NCBI GenBank assembly: GCA_030041375.1
Contig: JASHOA010000030.1
Location: forward strand, 59,813 to 123,812
Reading direction: 5' to 3'
Source: Acetobacteraceae bacterium
GTDB taxonomy: Bacteria > Pseudomonadota > Alphaproteobacteria > Acetobacterales > Acetobacteraceae
Length of the DNA: 64,000 bases
Below the pieces are notes generated by a model, which was not told the DNA's origin, did not search any database, and saw only the letters and a list, made by a program, of their open reading frames with translations. Position 1 is the first letter of the stretch. Each line of letters begins with the position of its first letter. This document shows, piece after piece, positions 48,119-57,389 of the stretch. The position numbers were made by a program, and so were the translations under genes.

Positions 48119-48584
48119 TCGAATAGCGACTCCGAAAGGCCGGCATCCGGCGGACAGGAAGTCCGCGGCGGCCAGGGCCAGATCTGGGGTAGGAAAGGGT
48201 GCCCGTACGTCGCCCCGCCCTTGCCGGGCAGCGGGCCGCAGGCAGAGCCAGAAAACTCTTGCAGAGCGGCCTCGAAAGTGGCGGGAGGAAGCAGTCGAAA
48301 ACCATCATTCCCAAGCTTGGCGGACGGGCGCCGGCGACCCCATCGCCCGCCGGCAGATTCCCTCACCACACATCGAGGGGGGAGAACACCTGCTTGGGAG
48401 CGATGGCACGGGCGCCGCCGCCTGCCGGCCAGGACGCCCGCTCGGCCCACCCGATCACGGGCGCGCAACCGACAGCAGGACCATGCCGTAATCCAGGCTG
48501 CCGGGCAAGCGCAAGCCTGGCGAAATAGCCAACCGGTCGATGGTCCCTTGTTCCGACGGGGTGGCAAGCGGATATAAGGAGCGC
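48119..48584. other. Divergent intergenic region between rne and the PBP gene
   Basis: 466 nt without a recognised gene. It must hold promoters for both flanking genes; rne leaders are often long and used for autoregulation, but no specific hairpin or motif could be tied to this here. The only clear signal is AAGGAG a few bases ahead of the PBP start. Confidence 0.5.
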
Positions 48585-51212
48585 ATGAGCGAACCCCTGA
48601 AAGCGGGCGAACGGCTGTTGCCGCCGGTCCGCTCCGGCGGCCGGAGCGAAAAACCTGCCCGGCTGCCGCGCAAGCCGGGTGCCGGCGCGGCGCCCGCCGC
48701 GGGCGCCGCTGCTGCCGTCAGCGCAGGGTCCGCCGGCCGGCGTGCCGCCGGCCGCTGGCTGGTCGGATTCCTGCGCGTCGTCGTGATCCTGCTCATTGCC
48801 GGCGCCATGGTGGGCTATCTCGGCTACCGGCATTTCACCGCCGGCCTGCCGAGCGTCAACGTGCTGCGCCACTACCATCCGCCGGTGATGACGCGCCTGT
48901 TCGCATCGAACGGCCGGCTGATCGCCGATTTCGGCCCCGAACAGCGCATCTATGTGCCCTATGCCGAAATTCCGCCGTTGGTGCGCAACGCCTTCATCGC
49001 CGCCGAGGATCGCTACTTCTGGTACCATCCGGGCATCGACCCCTTCGCGATCGTCCGGGCCGGGATCTGGGATTTGCTGCATGTCGGCAGCGGGCGCCGC
49101 CCACTCGGTGCTTCGACCATCACCCAACAGGTGGTGAAGAACATCCTGCTTGACCAGCCCATGACGTTCGACCTGAAAATCCAGGAGGCGATCCTGGCCC
49201 TCAGGCTGGAAGACGTCCTGAGCAAACAGCAGATTCTCGCCATCTACCTCAACCAGATTTATCTCGGGCTCAGCACCTACGGCGTGGCGGCGGCCGCCCA
49301 GGCCTATTTCGACAAGCCGCTCGACAAGCTCACCGTGGCCGAGACCGCCTTCCTGGCCGGCCTGCCCAAGGCGCCGACTGCCTACAACCCGTTCACCAAC
49401 CCGGCCGGCGCCAAGGCGCGGCGGGACTGGGTGCTCGCGCGCATGCGGGAAGACGGCTACATCACTGCCGCAGCGGAGCGGAAGGCCCTTGCCGAGCCGC
49501 TGGTGCCGCGCGCTGCCGGCCCCCCGCCCACCCCGTTGCCGGAGGCCGGCTATTACGTCGACGCCGTGCGCCAGGAGCTGATCAACCGCTTCGGCGTGAG
49601 GCAGGCGACGGAGGGTGGATTGATCGTCCGCACCTCGCTCGATCCGCTGCTGCAGCGGACTGCGGTCGATACCCTGCGCAACGGACTCATGGCCTATGAC
49701 CGGGCGCATAGCGGCTGGCGCGGCCCGGTGGCGAAGCTCTCGCCCGGCCCGACGCTGGCGGCAGACTGGGCGAAGGAACTGGCAGAGGTGAAGCCGCCGC
49801 CCGGCATGCTCGATTCCTGGCGACTCGGGGTCGTGCTGTCCGAAACCCCGGCCAGTGCCGAGATCGGCTGGCTTGATCCCGCGCCCGATGCGCCGCCGGT
49901 CGGACCCGCCCCACCCGCTGTGCCCCGCAAGGGAACGCTTCGGCCGGCCGATTTCGCCTGGGCGCGCGCCACGCTCAAGCCGGGCGACGTGGTGATGGTC
50001 CAACCCGTTCCCGCGCCTGCTCCCGCCACCCAGCCGACCTCGGCCACCATCCAGGAGGCCGGGGAAAACCTCGCCTTGATGCAGATTCCCCAGGTGGAAG
50101 GAGCGCTGGTTTCCCTCGATCCGCGCACCGGGCGAGTGCTCGCCATGGTCGGCGGGTGGAGCTACCGCGAGAGCCAGTACAACCGGGTGATGGATGCCAA
50201 GCGCCAGCCGGGCAGCGGCTTCAAGCCCTTCACCTACCTGACCGCCCTCGAGCAGGGCATACCGCCGAGCCAGAAGTTCCTGGATGCACCGATCGTCATG
50301 GCCGGGGCCGACGGTCCGTGGCGACCCACTGATTTCGACCCCGGCTTCATGGGACCGATTACGATGCAGGTCGGGCTCGAGCAATCGGTCAATCTGGCAA
50401 CCTTGCGGGTGGCCGAGGCAGTCGGGCTGCGCAATGTCGCGAAGACCGCCGAGGCATTCGGCGTCGTGCACAAGTTCCCCCTTTACTACCCGGCGGTGCT
50501 CGGCGCGCTTGATACGACGGTGATGCGGATGGCCGGAGCCTACGCCTCCTTCGACGAGCTGGGCCTCAAAGTGACCCCGGCCTTGATCGACAGTGTCGAG
50601 AGTCCGGAAGGCAAGGTGCTCTGGCATTCGCAGGAAGTGGCCTGCACCAATTGCGCTGGCGGCAGCCCTGACCAGCCGCCCGAGCTGGTCAGCAACCAGC
50701 CGCGCATCGCCGATCAGGCGAGCGTCTTTCAGCTCGTGACGATGATGAAGGGCGTCGTCCTGCGTGGCACCGGCGTCAACGCGGGCAAGGGGATCGACCG
50801 GCCGATCGCCGGGAAGACGGGCACCACCGACGAATTCAACGACGCCTGGTTCAACGGCTTTACCCCCAATCTCGTCACCATCGTCTGGATGGGCTTCGAT
50901 ACGCCGAAGAGCCTCGGGCAGGACGTGACCGGCGGAGCCGTTTCAGCGCCGATCTGGAATGCCTTCATGAAAGTGGCGCTCAAAGGGCGCCCGGTGCTCG
51001 ATTGGCCGGTACCGCCCGGAATTTCGATGCAAACCTTCGACACCGCGGACGGAACTGCGATCGGCGCCTTCAAGACCAACCAGGCGCCAGGAACGGAGGT
51101 GCAGACGGCTTCGTCCCCGGGCGAGAATCCGGCCGGCCCGCCCACCGCCTCCACTGCCGCCGCTTCCACCACCACATCCGGGCTCGACGCCGGGATGAGC
51201 GGCCTCTATTGA
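48585..51212 (+). CDS. mrcA: Penicillin-binding protein 1A (class A transglycosylase/transpeptidase)
   Basis: 875 residues from the ATG at 48585, chosen for its AAGGAG. Short cytoplasmic tail, one membrane span at ~57-80, glycosyltransferase domain with catalytic E141 ('FIAAEDRYFWYHPGID') and 'GASTITQQVVKN', then an OB-like insert and the transpeptidase domain with S544-x2-K ('PGSGFKPF'), S601-V-N and K744-T-G. Polymerises and cross-links peptidoglycan in the periplasm. The Ala/Pro/Thr-rich tail is variable. Confidence 0.95.
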   Translation: MSEPLKAGERLLPPVRSGGRSEKPARLPRKPGAGAAPAAGAAAAVSAGSAGRRAAGRWLVGFLRVVVILLIAGAMVGYLGYRHFTAGLPSVNVLRHYHPPVMTRLFASNGRLIADFGPEQRIYVPYAEIPPLVRNAFIAAEDRYFWYHPGIDPFAIVRAGIWDLLHVGSGRRPLGASTITQQVVKNILLDQPMTFDLKIQEAILALRLEDVLSKQQILAIYLNQIYLGLSTYGVAAAAQAYFDKPLDKLTVAETAFLAGLPKAPTAYNPFTNPAGAKARRDWVLARMREDGYITAAAERKALAEPLVPRAAGPPPTPLPEAGYYVDAVRQELINRFGVRQATEGGLIVRTSLDPLLQRTAVDTLRNGLMAYDRAHSGWRGPVAKLSPGPTLAADWAKELAEVKPPPGMLDSWRLGVVLSETPASAEIGWLDPAPDAPPVGPAPPAVPRKGTLRPADFAWARATLKPGDVVMVQPVPAPAPATQPTSATIQEAGENLALMQIPQVEGALVSLDPRTGRVLAMVGGWSYRESQYNRVMDAKRQPGSGFKPFTYLTALEQGIPPSQKFLDAPIVMAGADGPWRPTDFDPGFMGPITMQVGLEQSVNLATLRVAEAVGLRNVAKTAEAFGVVHKFPLYYPAVLGALDTTVMRMAGAYASFDELGLKVTPALIDSVESPEGKVLWHSQEVACTNCAGGSPDQPPELVSNQPRIADQASVFQLVTMMKGVVLRGTGVNAGKGIDRPIAGKTGTTDEFNDAWFNGFTPNLVTIVWMGFDTPKSLGQDVTGGAVSAPIWNAFMKVALKGRPVLDWPVPPGISMQTFDTADGTAIGAFKTNQAPGTEVQTASSPGENPAGPPTASTAAASTTTSGLDAGMSGLY

Positions 51213-51245
51213 CGCTCGGGAATCGATCCTGGAACCGAGGCTCCC

Positions 51246-52377
51246 TTGTCCGCCGAAGCAGACGCACTGAATGAGCAGATCCGGCAATCGCTGGCGCTGC
51301 TGAGGAGGCATCTTTGACTGGGATGCCGCCTCTGCCCGCCTGGCGGAACTGAACGCCCGGGCCGAAGACCCCGGCCTCTGGAACGATCCGGCCTCGGCAC
51401 AGACGGTGCTGCGCGAGAGGACGCGGCTCGCGGCCGGGCTCGATGCTGTGCGGAGGCTCGAGACGGAAACTGTTGACGCGATGGAGCTGGTCGGGCTCGC
51501 CGAGGCCGAAGGCGATGCGGAGGTCGCCGGGGAGGCGATCGGCGCCCTGCAACGCCTGGCCGAAGAGGTGAAGCGCCGCGAGGGAGAAAGCCTGCTCGCC
51601 GGCGAGGCGGACGCGAATGACGCCTATCTCGAGATCAATTCCGGCGCCGGCGGTACCGAGGCACAGGACTGGGCCGAGATGCTGCGGCGGATGTACACGC
51701 GCTGGGCGGAGGCGCACCGCTACAAGGTTCAGCTTCTCGAGGAGAGCCCCGGCGAGCAGGCCGGCATCAAGTCGGCAACGCTGCAGATTTCCGGGCCCTT
51801 CGCCTATGGCTGGTTGAAGACCGAAGCAGGCGTGCACCGGCTGGTCAGGATCAGCCCGTTCGATGCCAATGCCAGGCGCCAGACGAGCTTCGCCAGTGTC
51901 TGGGTCTATCCGGTGGTGGACGAGACGATCGAGATCGCGATCAACGAGGCCGACCTGAAGGTGGATACGTTCCGCTCTTCCGGTGCCGGCGGCCAGCACG
52001 TGAACAAGACCGAAAGCGCGATCCGCATCACCCATATGCCGAGCGGCATCGTCGTTGCCTGCCAGACCGATCGCAGCCAGCATCGCAACCGCGCGATCGC
52101 CATGCAGATGCTGCGCGCGCGACTCTACGAGCGCGAGTTGCAGAAGCGCGAGGAGGCAGCCGCCGCTGCGGCCAGCCAGAAGACGGATATCGGCTGGGGC
52201 CACCAGATACGCAGCTACGTGCTGGCCCCCTATCAGCTCGTGAAGGACCTCCGCACGGGTGTCGAGAAGGGCAATCCGGCCGCCGTGCTGGACGGGGATC
52301 TCGACACATTCATGGCCGCGGCACTGGCCGCCCGGGTCGGCGGCACGCGCAGCGAGGCGAGCGCGCAGGCCCGCTGA
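51246..52377 (+). CDS. prfB: Peptide chain release factor 2, with programmed +1 frameshift
   Basis: The first frame runs from a TTG at 51246 for 23 codons to an in-frame TGA at 51315-51317. Immediately before it is AGG AGG CAT CTT TGA C, the standard prfB shift site: an SD-like AGGAGG (51303-51308) and CTT-TGA-C. After a +1 step the frame continues 'LDWDAASARLAELNARAEDP' to 52377, giving about 376 residues. The peptidyl-hydrolysis motif GGQ is in 'SSGAGGQHVNKTESAIR'. RF2 reads UAA and UGA, so its own level controls the shift. Located 33 nt after mrcA. Confidence 0.96.
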
Positions 52378-52443
52378 CCGCGAAACATTTACCGGAGATC
52401 AACGGCATGGGGCGAAAAGGAAGGCCCTATCCCGCGGCTTCCC

Positions 52444-54156
52444 ATGCACGATCCTGGCCAGGACACGCTTGCCCTCGCCCTTGCGCACCACCAGGCGGGC
52501 CGCCACGAAGCGGCCGAGGCTCTTTATCGGCAGGTCCTCGCCGGGGATCCGGGCCATCCCACCGCGCTCTATCTCTACGGCTGGCTTCAGTTCGAGGCCG
52601 GCCAGATCGAACCGGCGATCGCGCTGCTGCGCAAGGTGGTGGCACTCCGCCCCGATAACGCCAAAGGCCACGCGGCGCTCACAGAGATGCTGGCCGCGCT
52701 TCTCGCCCGCGTGCGCAGCTTGCTCGCAACGGAACGCGCGGACGAGGCTCGGGCGGTGCTGGAGCGCATCGAGGATCCGGCAGCACTCGCCGATCCCTTG
52801 CGCGCCGAGGCATGGTTCCTCAGCGGCCGCATCGCCAAGGCGTTTCATGAGTTCGCCACCGCGATCGACGCCTACGAACGGGCGATTGCGATTGCCCCCG
52901 GCTTTGCTGCGGCGCATCTCGATCTCGGCAACTGTTTCGCCGAGAACGGACAGCCAGACGCCGCCGAGCGCGCGCTGAGGAATGCGCTGGCAATCGAGCC
53001 AGGGCTCAAGGAAGCCCATGCGAGCCTCGGCTCCGTGCTGCTGCTCGCAGGAAGAGAGGCAGAGGCGGAGCAGTGCTGTCGCGCGGTACTGGCGATCGAC
53101 CCCGATATGGTCGCGGCGCACCAGAATCTGGCCGCCATCTGCGCGGAGACGGGACGCGAGGCGGAAGCGAAGATGCACCGCGACGCGGCCTACCGCCGCC
53201 AGAGTCTCTTCATTGAAAGCGCCATGCAACCTCACGTCACGGTGCTGATGCCGACAACCGCGGAAGGCGGCAACGTGCCGGGAAAATTCCTCTTCCCGCG
53301 CGATCGCTGCACCGTCCTCAAATGGTTCGTGGAGTACGCGAAGCCGGGCGAGGCGGAACGGCTGCCTGGCTACGATCTCGTTTTCAACGGGATCGGCGAT
53401 CCGGATGCCGCCGTTCCAGCCGAGGCACCGCTTGCACGTTTTCTGGCGACCTGCACGAAGCCGGTGCTCAACCCGCCGCAAGCGGTCGCCCGCACGCGCC
53501 GAGATCGGCTGGCGCGATTACTGGCCGGCATCGAGGAAATTGTCGTGCCGGACGTGCGGCGGATCGATCCAACATCGCCACCCGGCGCCGGGGTTGCGTT
53601 TCCGGTCCTGCTGCGCTCCGCGGGCTCGCACGGCGGCGCCGGCGTACGGCTCGTGCACTCCCCGGCTGAACTCGCCGCGGTTCCCGATTTCGCAAAGCGA
53701 AGCTGGTACCTGACCCGCTTCGTTCCCTACCGTTCGGCGGACGGCTGGCACCGCAAATACCGGGTGATCTTCATCGAAGGGCAGCCTTTCCCTTATCACC
53801 TGGCGATTTCACGACATTGGCTCGTCCACTATGCGACCGCGCACATGCTGTCCGATGCGGCGAAAGGAAGAGAGGAGAGCGCGTTTTTCGAGAATCCCCG
53901 GAGCAGGATCGGCGCTCCGGCGACGGCAGCGCTCTCTGCCATCGGCGCACGCCTCGACCTCGATTTCGCCGGCATCGATTTCTCGATCCTGCCGGACGGC
54001 CGGCTGCTGGTCTTCGAGGCGAACGCGACCATGCTCGTGCATCTGGAGGCCGATCCGGGTCCCTTCTCCTACCGCAACAGGGCCGTGCGACGCATCCTCG
54101 ATGCCTTCGCGGCCATGGTCAGCTCTCGCATCGCTTTCGCGGCTGCTGCCGGCTGA
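52444..54156 (+). CDS. TPR-ATP-grasp fusion protein
   Basis: 570 residues. Residues 1-260 hold tetratricopeptide repeats ('HEAAEALYRQVLAGDPGHP', 'AIDAYERAIAIAPGFAAAH', 'AERALRNALAIEPGLKEAH'). From ~270 the protein changes to an ATP-grasp-like domain ('TVLMPTTAEGG', 'FPVLLRSAGSHGGAGVRLV', and the metal-site-like 'DFAGIDFSILPDGRLLVFEANATM'). ATP-grasp enzymes ligate a carboxylate to an amine or thiol; the TPRs may present a protein or peptide partner. Substrate unknown. Follows prfB on the same strand, 66 nt away. Confidence 0.75.
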   Translation: MHDPGQDTLALALAHHQAGRHEAAEALYRQVLAGDPGHPTALYLYGWLQFEAGQIEPAIALLRKVVALRPDNAKGHAALTEMLAALLARVRSLLATERADEARAVLERIEDPAALADPLRAEAWFLSGRIAKAFHEFATAIDAYERAIAIAPGFAAAHLDLGNCFAENGQPDAAERALRNALAIEPGLKEAHASLGSVLLLAGREAEAEQCCRAVLAIDPDMVAAHQNLAAICAETGREAEAKMHRDAAYRRQSLFIESAMQPHVTVLMPTTAEGGNVPGKFLFPRDRCTVLKWFVEYAKPGEAERLPGYDLVFNGIGDPDAAVPAEAPLARFLATCTKPVLNPPQAVARTRRDRLARLLAGIEEIVVPDVRRIDPTSPPGAGVAFPVLLRSAGSHGGAGVRLVHSPAELAAVPDFAKRSWYLTRFVPYRSADGWHRKYRVIFIEGQPFPYHLAISRHWLVHYATAHMLSDAAKGREESAFFENPRSRIGAPATAALSAIGARLDLDFAGIDFSILPDGRLLVFEANATMLVHLEADPGPFSYRNRAVRRILDAFAAMVSSRIAFAAAAG

Positions 54157-54206
54157 TCCTTCGTCTCCCCATGCCCGACATTGCCGCCCTGCGGCGTTGA
54201 CCTGAT

Positions 54207-54548
54207 TCAATTCGCCGTCGCTCGGACGTTCTCGCGCCGTGGAGTTTCGCCGACCTCGCCGATCAGTTCGGAGAGCCGCGCCCGGGCAACGGCAAGGCCC
54301 GCGCGACCCAGCGTGGTCGCCCGATAAATTCGCCGACGCCTTCTCCCCGCGCCACCCCTGTCCTCGCGCCCGCGCAGATATCCCCTCTCCTCCATCGCCC
54401 GCAGCATCGGGTACAGCGTGCCGGGGCTGAGGCGATAGCCATGTCGCGCCAGTTCCTCGATGATCCACTGGCCATAGACCGGACGCTCGGCCGCGTGGTG
54501 CAGGATGTGGATTCGGACGAACCCGGACAAAAGATCATGATGGTCCAT
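54207..54548 (-). CDS. PadR-family transcriptional regulator
   Basis: 113 residues. Winged-helix 'LLSGFVRIHILHHAAERPVYGQWIIEELARHGYRLSPGTLYPMLRAMEERGYL' pattern (shown here only as key elements: GYRLSPGTLYPML and YLRG) is the PadR signature, followed by a C-terminal dimerisation helix. Divergent from chrA with 39 nt between start codons, so it most likely represses chrA (and itself) until an inducer binds. Confidence 0.9.
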   Translation of the reverse strand: MDHHDLLSGFVRIHILHHAAERPVYGQWIIEELARHGYRLSPGTLYPMLRAMEERGYLRGREDRGGAGRRRRRIYRATTLGRAGLAVARARLSELIGEVGETPRRENVRATAN

Positions 54549-54565
54549 GACTCGACATCGTATTC

Positions 54566-54580
54566 CGATATCGGATATCG
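54566..54580. promoter_or_regulatory. Candidate PadR operator between padR and chrA
   Basis: CGATATC-G-GATATCG is a perfect 7+7 palindrome, in an otherwise A/T-rich 39-nt divergent region. PadR proteins bind palindromes of this kind near promoters. It lies 7 nt upstream of the chrA GTG, where it would overlap the transcript start; chrA shows no ribosome binding site, so a leaderless mRNA is possible. Confidence 0.55.
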
Positions 54581-54587
54581 TTAAATA

Positions 54588-55838
54588 GTGAAACTGCCCG
54601 GTCCGGAGGCCAGCGAGGTGGAAAGCGCTGCACGAGGACCGCCCGCGCGTGGCAGTGCGGGCGAAGTGTTCCGCGCCTCTCTCGGTCTCGGCCTCACCTC
54701 GTTCGGCGGGCCGATCGCGCATCTCGGGTATTTCGAGCGGGCTTATGTGCGCGAGCGCGGATGGTTGTCTCCGGAGGAATATGCGGGCCTGGTCGCTCTC
54801 TGCCAGATGCTGCCTGGCCCGGCGAGCAGCCAGACCGGATTCCTCATCGGGCTGCGGCATGCAGGATGGCCGGGTGGGTTCGCCGCGTGGGCGGGCTTCA
54901 CGTTGCCTTCCGCAATCGCGATGTTCGGTTTCGCCGTGCTGGCGCCGGCAATGCGAGGCGCCGCACTGAATGCAGTGCTGCACGGTCTGAAGCTGGTCGC
55001 GGTGGCTGTCGTCGCGCAGGCCGTGTGGAGCATGGCGCAGAAGCTCTGTCCCGACCGCCGGCGCGCAGCGATCGGGCTCTTCGCAGCCGCCCTTCTGCTC
55101 GTCAGCGCCGGGGCGGCCATGCAAATGCTGGCTTTGGCCCTGGGCGCGGCCGGTGGCGCCCTGTTCTGCCGTGACATCGCCGCGAATCCGGCGCTGCCGA
55201 TCATGCCGGTGAGCAAGCGCGCGGGCAGCATCGCGCTGGTTCTGTTTCTGGGGTTGCTGGCGGGCCTGCCGCTCGCCGGCCGCGCTGCGCCGCACTCGCT
55301 CGTGGATCTGGCCGCAATCTTCTACAAAGCCGGGGCGCTCGTGTTCGGCGGCGGCCACGTGGTGCTGCCCCTGCTGCACGACGCGCTGGTACCGCAAGGT
55401 TGGCTTTCGGATAGCGCTTTCCTGGCCGGATACGGAGCGGCCCAGGCCATTCCGGGCCCGCTCTTCACCTTCTCGGCTTATCTCGGTGCGACCGTAGCGC
55501 CGGAAGGCGCTGGCTTGCTCTGGTCGGGGGTCGCGCTGGCATTCATGTTCCTGCCCGGCATCCTGGTCGCTCTTGCCGGTCTGCCGCTCTGGTCCTGGCT
55601 CGGGCAACACCCGGCGGCACGAGCGGCGCTGGCCGGAATCAATGCCGCCGTCGTCGGCGTGCTGGGCGCAGCACTTTACGATCCGATCTGGGTCAGTGCC
55701 ATCGGCAGCGGCCTGGACGTCGCGATCGCGCTCACGGGATTCCTGCTGCTCGAACGCTGGCGCGTTCCGCCGCTCGCGGTGGTTGGGTTCTCCGTCTGCG
55801 CGGCGCTGCTGTCAGTCGCTTTCCAATGGTCCTCTTGA
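54588..55838 (+). CDS. chrA: Chromate transporter (CHR family)
   Basis: 416 residues, about ten membrane spans in two homologous halves. The N-terminal half has 'FGGPIAHLGYF' and 'QMLPGPASSQTGFLIG'; the C-terminal half has 'FYKAGALVFGGGHVVLPLL' and 'AQAIPGPLFTFSAYLG', the paired motifs of the long-chain CHR transporters. Exports chromate, giving resistance. GTG start directly downstream of the palindrome and no visible SD. Control by the divergent PadR is inferred. Confidence 0.93.
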   Translation: MKLPGPEASEVESAARGPPARGSAGEVFRASLGLGLTSFGGPIAHLGYFERAYVRERGWLSPEEYAGLVALCQMLPGPASSQTGFLIGLRHAGWPGGFAAWAGFTLPSAIAMFGFAVLAPAMRGAALNAVLHGLKLVAVAVVAQAVWSMAQKLCPDRRRAAIGLFAAALLLVSAGAAMQMLALALGAAGGALFCRDIAANPALPIMPVSKRAGSIALVLFLGLLAGLPLAGRAAPHSLVDLAAIFYKAGALVFGGGHVVLPLLHDALVPQGWLSDSAFLAGYGAAQAIPGPLFTFSAYLGATVAPEGAGLLWSGVALAFMFLPGILVALAGLPLWSWLGQHPAARAALAGINAAVVGVLGAALYDPIWVSAIGSGLDVAIALTGFLLLERWRVPPLAVVGFSVCAALLSVAFQWSS

Positions 55839-55928
55839 TTCACGCCAAGGTCGCTCCACGATCGGAGCCGCACTGCCATCCTGATGAATGATGCCGCGGG
55901 CCGGGCGCGCAAACGACGAGAACGGCTG

Positions 55929-56351
55929 TCAGGAGGAAACGACGGGTACCAGCCCGTGCCGCAGCATGATTTCCTTGATCCTGGCAGGGTCGGGCGGGCC
56001 GGCGGCAACGAGGGCGGCGATCTCGCGGAAATAGGCTGGCCCGAGCACGCCGGGGGTTAGGACGCAGAGACAGGTCGCCGGCGCATCCGTTCTGTTGTCG
56101 AACCCGTGCACGACGCCGCGCCTGATGAATGCAGACTGGCCAGGTCCGACGGCGATGTCCTGCTCCGCGACGCGAAACGTCACCGTGCCGCTGATGCCGT
56201 ATACGGTCTCGTCCCAGCTTTCGTGGTAGTGGGGAACCGGCATCCGGGCCTTCGGGTGGACCGTCATCCTGAACATATCAAGGCTTGCTTCGGTGTCGTC
56301 CTTGCTGTGCAGGAACTCGAGTTCCAGCCCGCCGATCCTGATTGTTTCCAT
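55929..56351 (-). CDS. Cupin-domain protein
   Basis: 140 residues from the ATG at 56351. Single cupin fold: metal ligands H41, H43, E48 ('PHYHESWDETVYG') and H82 ('RGVVHGFDN'). Small cupins bind a metal and can be dioxygenases, isomerases or sensors. Divergent from the SDR gene (117 nt apart). Activity unknown. Confidence 0.88.
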   Translation of the reverse strand: METIRIGGLELEFLHSKDDTEASLDMFRMTVHPKARMPVPHYHESWDETVYGISGTVTFRVAEQDIAVGPGQSAFIRRGVVHGFDNRTDAPATCLCVLTPGVLGPAYFREIAALVAAGPPDPARIKEIMLRHGLVPVVSS

Positions 56352-56468
56352 GGCGATCCCCCGTTTGGTGACGCGGCGTTCCGTCTGTCGCCCGACGGAT
56401 GTAACATCCACACGGGCTGATCGCATCCGCCCTCGGAGGGATCGATCGCGGGACCCGGAAGGAGCAGG

Positions 56469-57164
56469 ATGGTGTCGTATCCCGATGTGACGATTGTAAC
56501 CGGTGCCGCCGGCAATCTCGGATCGACCGTGTGCGGCCTCTTGGCGCGGCACGGATGCAAGGTCGTTGCCGTGTACCGTGAGGCGGCTGGCCCGCATGCA
56601 GCGCTTGCCGCGCCGCCGGCGCTCGTTGTGGGTGCTGCGGATCTCGCCGACCCGGCCGCCTCGGCCGCCGTCGCTGCCGAGGCCATCAAGGCGCTCGGCC
56701 GGATCGACGCGCTGGTCCACACGGTCGGCGGCTTCGCAATGGGCAGCATCGCTGCCGGCGGGCTCGATCTCTGGGAACGGATGTGGCGGATCAACCTCGT
56801 CACCGCGGTCAACATGATCCACGCCGTCTGGCCGGCCCTGCAGGCGAGCCGAGGCAGCATCGTCGCGATCGGGGCTGAGCCGGCCCTGCGCGCGGGCGCC
56901 GGCATGGCCGCCTATGCAGGCGCGAAAGCCGCCTTGCTGCGGCTGATCGAGGCGGCAGCCGAAGAGGGCAAGTCCCACTTCATCCGTGCCAACACGGTCT
57001 TGCCCAGCATCATCGATACGCCGCAGAATCGCGCCGCGATGCCAGGTGCCGACACCGGAAAATGGGTGACGCCGGAGCAGGTCGCCGAGGCCATCGCCTT
57101 CCTGCTCTCGGAGGCGGCAAACGGCATCAGCGGCGCGCACCTCCCGGTCGCGGGCCGCGGCTGA
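56469..57164 (+). CDS. SDR-family protein lacking the catalytic Ser
   Basis: 231 residues. 'TGAAGNLGS' (11-19) and Y149-x3-K153 ('AAYAGAKAAL') are classical SDR features, but the position that usually has Ser (13 residues before Tyr, 'VAIGAEPALRAG') has Ala136. 'GGFAMG' replaces NNAG. Members with this substitution occur in other bacteria, so this may be a family trait; activity may be altered. Substrate unknown. Confidence 0.82.
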   Translation: MVSYPDVTIVTGAAGNLGSTVCGLLARHGCKVVAVYREAAGPHAALAAPPALVVGAADLADPAASAAVAAEAIKALGRIDALVHTVGGFAMGSIAAGGLDLWERMWRINLVTAVNMIHAVWPALQASRGSIVAIGAEPALRAGAGMAAYAGAKAALLRLIEAAAEEGKSHFIRANTVLPSIIDTPQNRAAMPGADTGKWVTPEQVAEAIAFLLSEAANGISGAHLPVAGRG

Positions 57165-57389
57165 GGGCTCTGCACCCGGCGACCGGCTTGGCTCGATCGG
57201 ATGAGTCGGCTGGCGGTGTGGCTGGGGCAGGCGCTTGTAACACGCGGGGGCGGGGCGAGCTCGGCACGCGTGTGATCCGCCTCACACGCCTCCGGTTGCG
57301 CTGGCGGTATTGTTTCAAGAGGGACGGCCGGCGGCGTAAAGAAGCGCGCCGGCAAAAAATGGTTGGAACGTCCAACGAAGAGAGAGAAA

